Assembly (NCBI GenBank): GCA_964473465.1
Contig: CAYYPE010000007.1
Span: forward strand, 1-64,000
Origin: CALHRB01 sp964473465
Lineage (GTDB): Bacteria; Bacteroidota; Ignavibacteria; Kapaibacteriales; UBA2268
Direction: 5' to 3'
Length of the DNA stretch: 64,000 bases
The notes beneath the pieces were generated by a model that had not been told where the DNA came from, ran no database searches, and saw only the letters and a program-made list of their open reading frames with translations. The first letter of the stretch is position 1; the number at the start of each line of letters is the position of its first letter. Shown here one piece after another: positions 26,901 to 36,196 of this stretch. The translations under genes were made by a program, and so were the position numbers.

Positions 26901-29864
26901 CAGGTTAATGTGGACTATCCCATAAGTTATACTATCGAATACCCTCAACCTAAAAGTTTTGGCTGTGGTGATACTATTGAAATTAAGACTCTTAGAAACA
27001 TTGGGTTGTTGGACCAAAATTCCTTTGTTGTGGATCCACCTTTTTACGAGACACAATTGAGCGGAACTATTAAAGATTTGAAATTGGGCGGGAGCTTTAA
27101 GTTCTGCACACCAAAAGGTCCTTGTATTGATATACCATATTGGTGTCCTACATGGTCAGATCCGTGGAAAGTTTGCTGGAAAAACATTTGTTTCCCTCCA
27201 GCAATATGCTCTCCTACAATTGAATATTGGTACAGTGTGTTCAGCGCTTTTGATATAGATCCTGTTAATTTCCCGATAGTAACTCTTTGTCCGAGAGTTT
27301 TTGAAATGGATGATAATGCGCTTAACGAGCTTCTTGGAAGTAATGAACTTTGTGATAGTTTATTTGATTGTGTTACATCTGAGTATGACTGGCAGCAGGG
27401 TATTTGGCAGGAATTATGTTCCAATGATTATATTGGGCTCGAAAGAGATGATGATGACCCGAATAAGATAATAATGAGTTTCAATATTCCAGAAACACCA
27501 GAATTCTATTTCTTCGTTTCTAACCCCACACCTGATAATTTGCAATATCAAACTCTTCAGGGTGGCAATCAACTAAGAAGATTTAGCAACCCAAAAGAGG
27601 TATTAGGTGTTCAACTTGATTTAGTATCTTTACTTGATTATTTCCTGCCTCCAATTAAATACAAATCAGGCGGGGAGGACAAAGAATTAGAGTTAGCAAC
27701 AAGCATATCCATTGGTCCATTTTCTCTTGATATTGGAGACATTTCACCAACATATTCAATAGATCAATCTGTTGATTATAACTTTGAGATTAGGGATACA
27801 ACTACTATAGCTTTAGGTCGTAAGTTGTTCTTTGCCGAATGGGACCCATCTACTCAATCCATTGTAGGGACATGGCAATATGATTCAATTGCCAGCGTTA
27901 AATCCGGTAATTCAATAAAACTCATAATTCCTGATGAACAAAACGATCCAATACCTGTTAGTCCCACATTCCAAATGGGTGGTGTTTTTAATTCCATGGT
28001 TAAACAAACTGATTGGCAATCCCTTTACGTTGCAATACTTCAGATCTCCTTAAGTGGTGTCTTTGATTTTACTCTCTACGAAAAGACTTTTGCTAAGATT
28101 TTAGTCAATACCCCCTCACCTATTGATAATGGAACTTACAACCTGGATAATACTGCTTTCAGCCTCGAAGGATTCGATGAAGACCCATTTAGTCTAATCC
28201 CTGAAAAACCAAAACTTGAAATAACTCAAATGCATTTACTAAAGATTTATAATATCGGTAATGGTTATCGAAGGGCTGGTTTCAGATTCAAACTCGAAAA
28301 CACTGGGAACGTTCCACTTCACGATGTCGGATTCTATTATGATCTTGGTAGTATTTTCGAAGGTTCAAGAGACTGGTATATCCACTCCCTTACAGGGTGG
28401 GGATATGATGTTAATCCAAATTATGATGGTGACGAAGATGTTAATTTATTACCTGAAAGCACTGTCCTCGATTCAGGAGATTACAGAATATTCGACATTT
28501 ATGTTGATGTTCTTCCTGCTATTCCTGATTTAGATGGTTCCGGATGCTTTGAAGAAGTCAGATATATCAGCATTGCAACAGCTGAAGGGACATCACCACT
28601 CGGAAGACACGTTTGGGATGGCAAACAGCCCTGCCTCGATGATGAACTCTATCCCGAATTAGTAGGAAATTATCCACTGGTCGTTGATACAAATATGGGA
28701 GCTGTTGTTATTAATGATTACGATGACTTAACTCTTTACGGCAGAACAAATGTTAAATTCATTCCTCCATTTTCTCAATCTGAAGGTTCAGTGGTTTCGG
28801 GTGGTAGGTTGGAATTCCGTGCTACTTCTATTAATTCAGGAAGTAATACAATCAGAGGAGATATTATCAGCAATGAGCATGTGTTCATCGACAATTCTAA
28901 TATTTATGTTGATGATGCAATGATTGCCGGTTCTCTTTTCCTTGATCCTAATTCAAATCTTATTACTTATGGTGGTTATTCTGACACTTCTGATTGTGTA
29001 AATTTGCCTGATTTTCCATCTGTTAATATTTCTCAGGTGAGCTCCTCTACAAATATAACTGTTCCTTCGAGAACAACTGTTTACTTAAGGCCGGGTAATT
29101 ATAACAGAATAGACCTGAATTTAAATTCCAGAGTTATTTTCTCTGCAGGAACATATCGAATTAATACTCTTAATTTTCTTGGTAACAATATTATTTTATA
29201 TTTTAATCAAAATTATAACAACACTCAAGGAGCTGTTAATGTTAATGTGCTATATTTCAATACAAACAACTACCGAAGTATGAGATTCCTCACTGAAAAT
29301 GGATTAATTGGAAATTCGATTTTCAGATACAAAGGCAGCAATAACCTTAATTTAAATAAGATCAAATTTGATAATGGATATATTCAAGCTATTATCATTG
29401 CACCAAATGCGGAAGTTACCTTTGACAATTCATCAAGACTATATGGAGCTGTCTATGCCAACAAAATTATTTTTGGAAATAATTCCTTGTTCCAATATTA
29501 TAAGCTGATTGACGAATCTGGTATCGTTCCAAAACTGCCTGATGTCGAACAGAATGACTATGTTTTAACTCTTGAAGATTTAATACAAATGAATTCAAGT
29601 CCCATTCTTACAGCGTATCCTAATCCATTCAGCGGGAAAACCCTTATTTCATTTAATCTTGATGAACAGGAATTCGCAAGGGTCGCTATTATTGATATGA
29701 CTGGTAAAGAAGTTGCTGTGCTTGCAGATGGAATTCTTAATGCAGGTTTGAATATCTTTACTTTAGAACCTGATAATTTGCCTTCCGGCTCTTATTTCTG
29801 CACGCTGAGAACAAAAGACAGGAATGAGATGTATAAATTGATTTATTTACCAGATAAACGATAA
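23985..29864 (+). CDS. Giant secreted plant-type LRR protein with Ig, Fn3-like and T9SS sorting domains
   Basis: This 1959-residue protein has a signal peptide (1-20). An LRR cap (ERNALIALYDSTEGDNW) is followed by more than twenty LRRs of the plant-specific class, L-x-x-L-x-L-x-x-N-x-(L/F)-S-G-x-I-P, across residues 50-650. An Ig-like segment lies near 680-765, an Fn3-like module near 778-872 (GVCWSTDPNPD, LTANTLYYLRAYATNSFGTSYG), then a large Cys-containing beta-rich region. A repetitive beta-solenoid-like region spans about 1570-1840 (TINSGSNTIRGDI-type strands), and a T9SS sorting domain 1868-1959 (AYPNPFSGKTLISF, LPSGSYFCTLR). It is probably a surface adhesin or ligand-binding protein. 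A bidirectional terminator follows. Confidence 0.88.
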   Translation: MKLFLATFFSFLLFYSISFSDVPLSERNALIALYDSTEGDNWTTKTNWKSASDVSTWYGVTVVSDHVTEIILTDNNLVGFIPTKIDSLTELKVLDLSHNSGLSGSSIPSEIGNLSNLEELNLGFDDLSGTIPNSIWNLSNLVKLILEENDLSGSIPEDIENLTNIELINLSFNELEDTLPNKFDALTNLKYLQVNDNKFDGYIPSSLGSCSLLEYLDLSNQEYLEGEIPDEIFNLSNLEVFILSENEIEGEISSDIDNLSNLKILLLDNNLITGVIPPEIGNLASLERLELHNNPFSPSNEIPSSFGDLSNLRILKLDNDSLSGTIPTSFGDLTNLEELTLSNNEDLDGDIINYALNNLNLRILNVSNCNFSGTLPYDIETLDSLRELNLSDNDFSGTIPYSLGNLEYLHTLNLSSNSFDGNIPGTLSQIDSLLILYLMNNNLNGSFPDSLLSCPVLIELRLENNNISGSLPTFGSSDLQDLKVLNVSHNSMTGNIPTSIENLSELTELNLGHNNFSGTIPSSIGNLSNLIYLYLNRNGLSGAVPTEIGNLLDLEVLDLDSNGFNSVPNQLNNLTKLQILAINKNNIVTLPTDLSGISDLRAFYVANNLIVDLPNYSGMFDSLQTFDVRNNYLTFEDIIPNLEYENDYYIIGDSDGDGETDTTIYSRTFLISPQQNLPIICDGNKDVGQTFSLTIIAGGGSDNLYVFLKDGYPVRPWDSVSNTLTITNLDFDDAGVYSCHVYNRNLINYADNSEENQQDTIRLILVSDNCELVVRGAPTVLTKPMSSIEMETAISGGVIVSNGGYAITQKGVCWSTDPNPDITDNITNNGTGDNEYDSFLSGLTANTLYYLRAYATNSFGTSYGAEIVFATPDTNNLVKIFDLRFSLDSAFEASNSSQRCITRSIDANSQSNFIQNIAASFIKNLFNEYFPDWLANIGATIIDWWGYTPLQMSLGLRVDAGICMQFNQTEATQVNVDYPISYTIEYPQPKSFGCGDTIEIKTLRNIGLLDQNSFVVDPPFYETQLSGTIKDLKLGGSFKFCTPKGPCIDIPYWCPTWSDPWKVCWKNICFPPAICSPTIEYWYSVFSAFDIDPVNFPIVTLCPRVFEMDDNALNELLGSNELCDSLFDCVTSEYDWQQGIWQELCSNDYIGLERDDDDPNKIIMSFNIPETPEFYFFVSNPTPDNLQYQTLQGGNQLRRFSNPKEVLGVQLDLVSLLDYFLPPIKYKSGGEDKELELATSISIGPFSLDIGDISPTYSIDQSVDYNFEIRDTTTIALGRKLFFAEWDPSTQSIVGTWQYDSIASVKSGNSIKLIIPDEQNDPIPVSPTFQMGGVFNSMVKQTDWQSLYVAILQISLSGVFDFTLYEKTFAKILVNTPSPIDNGTYNLDNTAFSLEGFDEDPFSLIPEKPKLEITQMHLLKIYNIGNGYRRAGFRFKLENTGNVPLHDVGFYYDLGSIFEGSRDWYIHSLTGWGYDVNPNYDGDEDVNLLPESTVLDSGDYRIFDIYVDVLPAIPDLDGSGCFEEVRYISIATAEGTSPLGRHVWDGKQPCLDDELYPELVGNYPLVVDTNMGAVVINDYDDLTLYGRTNVKFIPPFSQSEGSVVSGGRLEFRATSINSGSNTIRGDIISNEHVFIDNSNIYVDDAMIAGSLFLDPNSNLITYGGYSDTSDCVNLPDFPSVNISQVSSSTNITVPSRTTVYLRPGNYNRIDLNLNSRVIFSAGTYRINTLNFLGNNIILYFNQNYNNTQGAVNVNVLYFNTNNYRSMRFLTENGLIGNSIFRYKGSNNLNLNKIKFDNGYIQAIIIAPNAEVTFDNSSRLYGAVYANKIIFGNNSLFQYYKLIDESGIVPKLPDVEQNDYVLTLEDLIQMNSSPILTAYPNPFSGKTLISFNLDEQEFARVAIIDMTGKEVAVLADGILNAGLNIFTLEPDNLPSGSYFCTLRTKDRNEMYKLIYLPDKR

Positions 29865-29888
29865 GTCATCTCTATTTTTTTACGTTAA

Positions 29889-29916
29889 GGGGGTTCGTTT
29901 TAAAAGATGAACCCCT
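29889..29916. terminator. Bidirectional terminator between convergent genes
   Basis: GGGGTTC (29890-29896) pairs with GAACCCC (29909-29915) around a 12-base loop. T-rich tracts flank it in both directions (ATTTTTTTA before, TATTTTTAAA after). It separates the LRR gene from the convergent CBM9-like gene. Confidence 0.8.
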
Positions 29917-29924
29917 CTGTATTT

Positions 29925-31292
29925 TTAAAAACCTGAATCAATAAGACTTTTCATAATATCTTCTACAAATATGTTTCTTGATTCACCGAACCACATATCT
30001 TCAGGTATAAGAACAAGTGAGCTATAAGTTGATGGGTTTGTATTTATAAAGTTCTCAGATGATGCTATCTGAGATAATTCTTCTGGTCTGTACTCATTAT
30101 CAATATCGTTGTATATAATGGTAATTCCGAATTCAGATAATTTATTTTCATCCACAGGAGCTTTTTCAAATCCAAAAAGTAACCAAGGAATTTTAAATTT
30201 TAGTATATAATAATTTTCATTTAGCGAGGCAGAAACCCTTATCCTTTTGGCTGCTTCCTCCTGATATGTATCCAGATCATCTGTAGAACTAACCTCTTTG
30301 ACATAAGGTTTTGTCTCAGTAAAATCTCCGGGATATATTTTTATAGAATAAACACCTTTGTCTGTTTTTTTTACAAACTCAACACTTTTATCAACTATCT
30401 TAAAAAACCTTGATTGATTTTGCTGATAAATATTTGCATCAAACCAAATCTCCAAAAAATCAGAATAACAATTCTCACATACAGATGAAATAAATTTGTC
30501 ATCAAAAATCTTGACAGTTATAAAAAGATTATCACTATCATAAGCAGACTTTGCAGAATAGGATGCATCTTCGGGACCATTCCAATAATAAGCCCCTGTT
30601 CCTACATTTTCAACTCTATCAACAATTATTTCATTAGAAAAACCTTTATAAATCTGTCGTCCTCTCGGGTAGGAAGGTAAAATCTGGTATTTCGCAAAAA
30701 ATTCTTCTTGATTGTTGCTTGTTACTATAAATCTTTTTTTTCCCGTTAAATTTATAAAGTCAGTTGTATTTTCATAAGTATATTTTAATATTCTTTGTGT
30801 ACTGTAACTTTCCTTGAGATTTAAATTGCCCTCTCTATATTGATAACCAATTATTTCCCAATTATATTGCTCGTTTTTCTTCGTTACATAACAAGTATTA
30901 TTCCTTATGACAACACCAACTTCAAGAGGTATCTCAACATAATTATAGGGATACGTACCAACATTAATCAGAAAACCATCAATATCAACAAATAAAAATA
31001 CCTGAACTACTTTTTTACTATCGCCAGATATCCTTACAGCGAATGCAACGTCATTATGCCCGTCATTGGAAAAATCACCAACATCCCAGCCCCAAACATT
31101 ATATGCACTTCCCTGAGGCATTAATTTTTCGATATCATTTATTAGTTCGTCATCAAAGTAGGAAGTCAGCTTTTTCCTGAACTCAGAAAACTTCATTCCT
31201 GTCTGACACAATAAATTTTCTGATGAAAACACAAAAAAAGTGATAATCATCAATAAAAATAATTTCCTGACTATAAAATTTTGCTTATTCAT
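29925..31292 (-). CDS. Secreted protein with FG-GAP-like and CBM9/DOMON-like domains
   Basis: This 455-residue protein has a signal peptide (about 1-29, ending LLCQ). Residues 60-110 contain an FG-GAP-like calcium loop (VGDFSNDGHNDVAF). Residues 215-455 resemble carbohydrate-binding family 9-like modules: YYWNGPEDASYSAKSAYDSDNLFITVKIFDD, then FLEIWFDA, then YILKFKIPWLLFGF. Binding of a sugar or other ligand at the cell surface is plausible, but no substrate can be named. Its start overlaps the end of the upstream kinase gene by eight bases, so it closes the long minus-strand unit. Confidence 0.72.
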   Translation of the reverse strand: MNKQNFIVRKLFLLMIITFFVFSSENLLCQTGMKFSEFRKKLTSYFDDELINDIEKLMPQGSAYNVWGWDVGDFSNDGHNDVAFAVRISGDSKKVVQVFLFVDIDGFLINVGTYPYNYVEIPLEVGVVIRNNTCYVTKKNEQYNWEIIGYQYREGNLNLKESYSTQRILKYTYENTTDFINLTGKKRFIVTSNNQEEFFAKYQILPSYPRGRQIYKGFSNEIIVDRVENVGTGAYYWNGPEDASYSAKSAYDSDNLFITVKIFDDKFISSVCENCYSDFLEIWFDANIYQQNQSRFFKIVDKSVEFVKKTDKGVYSIKIYPGDFTETKPYVKEVSSTDDLDTYQEEAAKRIRVSASLNENYYILKFKIPWLLFGFEKAPVDENKLSEFGITIIYNDIDNEYRPEELSQIASSENFINTNPSTYSSLVLIPEDMWFGESRNIFVEDIMKSLIDSGF

Positions 31293-32274
31293 TAATTATC
31301 TGATTTTTTATTTTAATATGATCTTCTTTTAACCTTGCTCCAAATTGAGAAACAACTTTACCAGCGGAATATGAAGCAAGTCTTCCTGCTTTTTCCATTG
31401 ATAACCCCTTAACAATTCCATAAAGAATACCAGCTGCAAACATATCTCCTGCTCCAGTTGTATCAATGGCTTTCACCTCTATTGCTGGTATTTTTATGGT
31501 TTCTTTATTCCAATATATCAAAGAACCTTTGTTACCGAGTGTTACAGCAAAATTTGGGACGATCTTTTTCAGTTCATCTACAGCTTGATCTACGTTTGTA
31601 GTTTTTGTATAAGAGATTGCTTCCTGTTCATTGCAAAATACAAAATCTGAGTTGTTTACAACCAGTTCAAGTTTACTCCTAAAATTCTCGGTAATAAAAA
31701 TATCAGAAAAAGTAACAGCTACCTTAATATCATTTTTTTTTGCTATTTCGACTGATTTAATAACCGCTTCAGCACTTTTTTCAGATGATAACTTATATCC
31801 TTCTGTATATAATAACTGTGATTTCTTTATCAGATTTTCATCAATGTGATTGACATTGAACTGCCCTGTTGCTCCAAGGCAAGTCATCATTGTCCTTTCT
31901 GAATCTGGAGTAATCAATACTATACAAGTCCCTGTGGGATAGTCATCAATGAAATCAGCACTCAATTCAATTCCCAATTCTTCAAATTCTTTTGAATAAA
32001 AATCTCCGAATTCATCTTTTCCAAGAACAGTCTTGTATCCGGCTTTTCCGCCAAATTTTGAGAAGGCTATCAAAGAATTAGCTGCAGAGCCGCCGCTTGA
32101 GATATGACATGGCTTATCTTTTAGATATTCGAGCAATTCCTTCTGTTCAGCTTCAGAAACTATTCTCATCTGAGATTTTATTAAGTTCAGTTGCTTTAAA
32201 TCGTCATCAGTAACTTCGTATTGAAGGTCAATCAAACCATTACCAATTCCACATATTTCTAATTTATCACTCAT
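31285..32274 (-). CDS. PfkB-family sugar/adenosine kinase
   Basis: This 329-residue kinase has the family's N-terminal GIGNGLIDLQYEV, the substrate-binding glycine segment SSGGSAANSLIAFSKFGG, the central CNEQEA segment, and the C-terminal ATP/catalytic signature DTTGAGDMFAAG with the catalytic Asp. The overall pattern is closest to the adenosine kinase-like branch found in Bacteroidetes, but ribokinase-type substrates cannot be excluded. It overlaps ddl upstream by eight bases and the CBM9-like gene downstream by eight bases. Confidence 0.9.
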   Translation of the reverse strand: MSDKLEICGIGNGLIDLQYEVTDDDLKQLNLIKSQMRIVSEAEQKELLEYLKDKPCHISSGGSAANSLIAFSKFGGKAGYKTVLGKDEFGDFYSKEFEELGIELSADFIDDYPTGTCIVLITPDSERTMMTCLGATGQFNVNHIDENLIKKSQLLYTEGYKLSSEKSAEAVIKSVEIAKKNDIKVAVTFSDIFITENFRSKLELVVNNSDFVFCNEQEAISYTKTTNVDQAVDELKKIVPNFAVTLGNKGSLIYWNKETIKIPAIEVKAIDTTGAGDMFAAGILYGIVKGLSMEKAGRLASYSAGKVVSQFGARLKEDHIKIKNQIINE

Positions 32275-33310
32275 TGTCCTGTTCTTTGATTGAATTATTG
32301 TTTAATGCAAGGTTAACTAATTCTTCGCAAAGATCTGCAAAATCAAGCTCCACTTCTTTCGCTGCCATCGGAACCAAAGATGTCTCGGTGAATCCCGGAA
32401 TTGTATTAATCTCCAATAAAAATGGTTGCCCTTCATCTGAAAGTCTGAAATCTGCTCTTGCAACTCCTTTACAATCAATCACATTATATGCCGAAACAGC
32501 TAAACTTTGTGTAAATTCTTCGATATCCTCGCTTATTTCAGCGGGACAAATATACTGTGTATTACCTTTTGTGTATTTGTGATTATAGTCGTAAAAACCT
32601 TCGGATGTTATGATTTCTATCACAGGCAAAGCCTCTCCATTTAAGACTCCGACTGTTATCTCACGTCCCTCTATAAATTGTTCAATCAAGACAATATCAG
32701 AATATTTTGAGGCATTAATTATTCCATGATGTATATCGTCTAAATTTCCATCTTTGACTATTGTGATACCAACTGTTGATCCCTGATTATTCGGTTTAAT
32801 AACCAGCTTATTTCCAAGTTCACTTCTTATCTCTTTGAAAAAATCATAGTTATCGTAATCTTTTTTTCGAATGACTGACCACGGAGGTGTCGATATTCCT
32901 GCTGCCAGGAACAACATCTTAGATGACAATTTATCAATGGCTACTGAACTGGCTTTTATTCCTGAACCTGTGTAGGGTATTCCTCTCAATTCTAATAAAG
33001 CCTGTATTTTACCATCTTCCCCATTTATTCCGTGCAAAACTATGAAAGCAAGGTCAATATTATCAAATATCTCTGAATTTATACATTCAATATAGTTTTT
33101 TGTGTCAAATTTCATCAGTTCTTCAATATCAGGAAAAACTGACATATTGATCATTTCGAAATCTTTTATTATACCATTTTTTCCAAAGGTAGGATCAACA
33201 GCAACAATATTATGCCCCTTTTCTCTAAGGGCTTTTGCAACGGATAAACCTCCATTTAATGATACATTTCTCTCAGGTGAAATACCACCCATTAAAACAG
33301 CAATATTCAT
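32267..33310 (-). CDS. ddl: D-alanine--D-alanine ligase
   Basis: This 347-residue ATP-grasp enzyme makes the D-Ala-D-Ala dipeptide for peptidoglycan. I chose ATG 33310 (MNIAVLMGGISPERNVS) because the longer frame starts at a TTG and adds an unrelated lead. It shows VLHGINGEDGKIQALLEL, the ATP-grasp lid NNQGSTVGI, and the C-terminal metal-binding EINTIPGFTETSLVPMAA. Its 3' end overlaps the PfkB kinase gene. Confidence 0.96.
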   Translation of the reverse strand: MNIAVLMGGISPERNVSLNGGLSVAKALREKGHNIVAVDPTFGKNGIIKDFEMINMSVFPDIEELMKFDTKNYIECINSEIFDNIDLAFIVLHGINGEDGKIQALLELRGIPYTGSGIKASSVAIDKLSSKMLFLAAGISTPPWSVIRKKDYDNYDFFKEIRSELGNKLVIKPNNQGSTVGITIVKDGNLDDIHHGIINASKYSDIVLIEQFIEGREITVGVLNGEALPVIEIITSEGFYDYNHKYTKGNTQYICPAEISEDIEEFTQSLAVSAYNVIDCKGVARADFRLSDEGQPFLLEINTIPGFTETSLVPMAAKEVELDFADLCEELVNLALNNNSIKEQDNE

Positions 33311-33366
33311 AAATTTTAAGTTTTGGTTAAAAATTAAATAATGTTTTTTTAGAATTTGCAATTTAA

Positions 33367-34164
33367 TCAAGAATTTGAAATGTTTTGCAGATATTCATCA
33401 TAAAGCTTTCTTAATTGCTTCATAACTTCCCAAACATTTCTTTTCCATTCTGGATTTCGAAGAAGGGCTGCCGGATGATATGTAACAAGCATTTTGGTTC
33501 CTTTGAAGTCAATAATTCTACCTTCAATTTCTCCCATTTTTATCTTCTTTTTGAGTAGGGTTTCGGCGGCTGTTAAACCTAAGGCTATAATAAATTTTGG
33601 TTTAATTAATTCAATTTGTTTGAATAAATACGGCTCACATTCATCAGTTTCGCTAACCAGTGGTTTTCGGTTATTTGGGGGTCTGCATTTCAGAATATTA
33701 CAAATATAAACATCACTTCTTTTGAGATTGATTGACTCAATAATTTTGGTTAGCAGTTGACCAGCTCTTCCTACAAAGGGTAATCCTTGTTCATCCTCAT
33801 CAGCACCGGGTGCCTCGCCAATAAACATTATATCTGCTTGAGGATTGCCACTTCCAAAAACAAAATTTTTTCGGGTAACTCCTAATGGACATTTCTGACA
33901 GTCCTTAATATTATTATATAAATCATCTAAATTTTTTGCTTTGAGCCAGTTTGATTCTTCGGTAAAAAGGTCAGTTTCCAATAAAATTGGTTTTTCCTTG
34001 AACTGATTAATGCTTGTGGGTTCTTGATTTATTTTTTCCGTTGCTAATTCTTCTTTTAGTTTTGTATTTTGAAATTCAGTTATAACTTTCTTTTCTAAGA
34101 ATATAAAATCATGCTCTGAAAACTGAAATTTCAAATACATTTCAATTTGTTTTTGTAAATCCAT
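33367..34164 (-). CDS. Family 4/5-type Fe-S uracil-DNA glycosylase
   Basis: This 265-residue protein has a catalytic core from about residue 85: the Fe-S cysteines CQKC, motif 1 GEAPGADEDEQGLPFVGRAG, the second cysteine region CNILKCRPPNNRKP, and motif 2 with the catalytic-site histidine (YHPAALLRNPEWK). It removes uracil from DNA. The first 80 residues are an extension without a recognisable domain. It lies between buk and ddl in the minus-strand run, 21 bases after buk. Confidence 0.93.
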   Translation of the reverse strand: MDLQKQIEMYLKFQFSEHDFIFLEKKVITEFQNTKLKEELATEKINQEPTSINQFKEKPILLETDLFTEESNWLKAKNLDDLYNNIKDCQKCPLGVTRKNFVFGSGNPQADIMFIGEAPGADEDEQGLPFVGRAGQLLTKIIESINLKRSDVYICNILKCRPPNNRKPLVSETDECEPYLFKQIELIKPKFIIALGLTAAETLLKKKIKMGEIEGRIIDFKGTKMLVTYHPAALLRNPEWKRNVWEVMKQLRKLYDEYLQNISNS

Positions 34165-34185
34165 TTATTAGAGAGTGTTAAAAAG

Positions 34186-35256
34186 TTAATTATATTCATA
34201 GATTGGGATTTCACCAGTCAGGGCATAATACACCCCCTCAGCCAAAGCCTTCATTTCATCTTCTCCGGGGTAAACAAATATGGGTGCAATAAAACTTGTC
34301 CTCTCTTTAATCCAACTAACTAATATATGAGAATTTGCTAATCCACCCGTAATTAGAATTGCATCGATATCGCCACTCAAAACAGTAGCACAGGCTCCTA
34401 TTTCCTTGGATATTTGATATGCCATTGCTTTATACACAGTTTCAGCATATTTATCACCCGATTTGATTCTCTCTTCAATTTCAAATGCATTGTTTGTGTT
34501 TAAATATGCAACCAGCCCACCTTTGCCAGTTATCATTTTCTTGATTTCGTTAATCTGATACTTGCCGGAGAAACATAATCGAACAAGGGCACCAACGGGT
34601 AAACTACCAGTTCTCTCAGCGGAGAAAGGTCCATCACCATCGAGCCCGTTATTTACATCTATCACTCTTCCATTTTTATGAACACCAACAGTAATCCCAC
34701 CTCCAAGATGAACTACAATTAAATTCAATTTGTTGTAATCAAGTTTCTTTTCTCGTGCATGACGTCTCGACACTGCTTTTTGATTTAATGCATGAAAAAT
34801 ACTTATTCTTGGTAATTCAGGATGCCCGGAAAATCTTGCAAGTTCCTCCATTTCGTCAACAACAACAGGGTCAACTATAAATGCCCCGATTTTTTTCCCT
34901 GATTCTTCAGCTAATTCCTTGGCAAGAATAGCTCCCAGATTGGAAGCATGCTCGCCAAGAATTTCTCTACGAATATCTTCAATCATTAAATCATTTACCC
35001 GATAGACTCCGCCGGGAATTGGTTTTATCAGACCACCTCGACCTACTATAGCATCAAGACTATCAAGAGGTATTGAAGCATATTCGAGTGAATTCATTAT
35101 AATTTTTTTCCTGAATTCAAATTGATCAATTATTCTTGGAAATTCTGCCAATTCCTCCACACTGTGTCGAAGTGTTTTGGTGAATATATCCTCAATATTA
35201 TAATAGACGGCAATCTTTGTTGAAGTTGAGCCTGGATTAATCGCTAATATTCTCAT
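34186..35256 (-). CDS. buk: Butyrate (acyl) kinase
   Basis: This 356-residue ASKHA kinase converts acyl phosphate plus ADP to the free acid plus ATP. It shows the N-terminal AINPGSTSTKIAVY, the FHALNQKAVSRRHA helix, LNLIVVHLGGGITVGVH, and the C-terminal ILITGGLANSHILV. It is distinct from the acetate kinase found farther upstream. Branched-chain acyl phosphates could also be substrates. It follows ptb by 19 bases, the standard Ptb-Buk pairing. Confidence 0.93.
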   Translation of the reverse strand: MRILAINPGSTSTKIAVYYNIEDIFTKTLRHSVEELAEFPRIIDQFEFRKKIIMNSLEYASIPLDSLDAIVGRGGLIKPIPGGVYRVNDLMIEDIRREILGEHASNLGAILAKELAEESGKKIGAFIVDPVVVDEMEELARFSGHPELPRISIFHALNQKAVSRRHAREKKLDYNKLNLIVVHLGGGITVGVHKNGRVIDVNNGLDGDGPFSAERTGSLPVGALVRLCFSGKYQINEIKKMITGKGGLVAYLNTNNAFEIEERIKSGDKYAETVYKAMAYQISKEIGACATVLSGDIDAILITGGLANSHILVSWIKERTSFIAPIFVYPGEDEMKALAEGVYYALTGEIPIYEYN

Positions 35257-35275
35257 ATTATTCCATCATTTAATT

Positions 35276-36172
35276 TCAATAACACGCTGCTAATGCTATA
35301 GATGTTAGTTTGCTTCTGTCGGTATCTGCTCTCGAAGTTAAAATTACAGGAACGGTTGCACCAAGAATTACTGCAGCTACTGTTCCTCCTGCCATGTATG
35401 TAAAAGATTTATATAAAACATTTCCTGATTGAATATCTGGGGTAAGTATCAAATCAGGATCACCTGCTACCTCGCTTATTATTCCTTTGTGTTGAGCAGC
35501 TTCAAGTGATATTGCATTATCAAAACCGAGCGGACCATCAATAATACACCCCTTTATTTGATTTCTTCGATTCATCATGGTAAGCAATGCTGCATCAACT
35601 GTTGCCTGCATTTTTGTTGTTACGGTTTCAACTGCTGCCACACAGGCTATTTTCGGCTTTTCTATACCTAAATGCCTCAGAAAATCAACTGAATTGTTAA
35701 TTATGGAGACTTTCTCTTCCAGAGTTGGAGCTATGTTTTGCGCAGCATCAGTAAGAGATAGAATTTTATGATAGTTTTTCAATTCGAAACATCCGATATG
35801 ACTAAGTAAGTCCCCTTTCCTCAAACCATTTTCTTTGTCGAGTATAGCCCTTAAATAATCAGCTGTTCCAACTAATCCCTTCATTAATATCTGAGCTTTT
35901 CCTTCTCGAACTAATTTGACAGCAATTCTGCAAGAATTTGCCGGATTCTCTTCATTTATAATTTCTATTGCATCTAAAGAAAAATTAAGAGTTGAAGATA
36001 TATTTTCTATCTTTTTTGCATTGCCTACTAAAATTGGTTCAATTATATTTTCTTTTTTAGCTTCAGATATTGCAGATAGAACAGGTTCATCTTCTGCTGC
36101 AGCAACAACTAATTTTTTTGTTTCTGTATTTTTAGCTTTTTCAATAAAATAATTTAAATTTTTAATCACCAT
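35276..36172 (-). CDS. ptb: Phosphate butyryltransferase
   Basis: This 298-residue protein transfers an acyl group between CoA and phosphate, feeding the adjacent butyrate kinase. It has KGLVGTADYLRAIL, SHIGCFELKNYHKILSLTDAAQNIAPTLE-type segments and the C-terminal AGGTVAAVILGATVPVILTSRAD. I prefer ATG 36172, which has an AGGTG ribosome-binding site; the frame can be extended two codons to a GTG. It lies 24 bases after the ammonia-lyase gene. Confidence 0.93.
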   Translation of the reverse strand: MVIKNLNYFIEKAKNTETKKLVVAAAEDEPVLSAISEAKKENIIEPILVGNAKKIENISSTLNFSLDAIEIINEENPANSCRIAVKLVREGKAQILMKGLVGTADYLRAILDKENGLRKGDLLSHIGCFELKNYHKILSLTDAAQNIAPTLEEKVSIINNSVDFLRHLGIEKPKIACVAAVETVTTKMQATVDAALLTMMNRRNQIKGCIIDGPLGFDNAISLEAAQHKGIISEVAGDPDLILTPDIQSGNVLYKSFTYMAGGTVAAVILGATVPVILTSRADTDRSKLTSIALAACY

Positions 36173-36196
36173 ATACACCTCAAAACTGCTTTTTCC

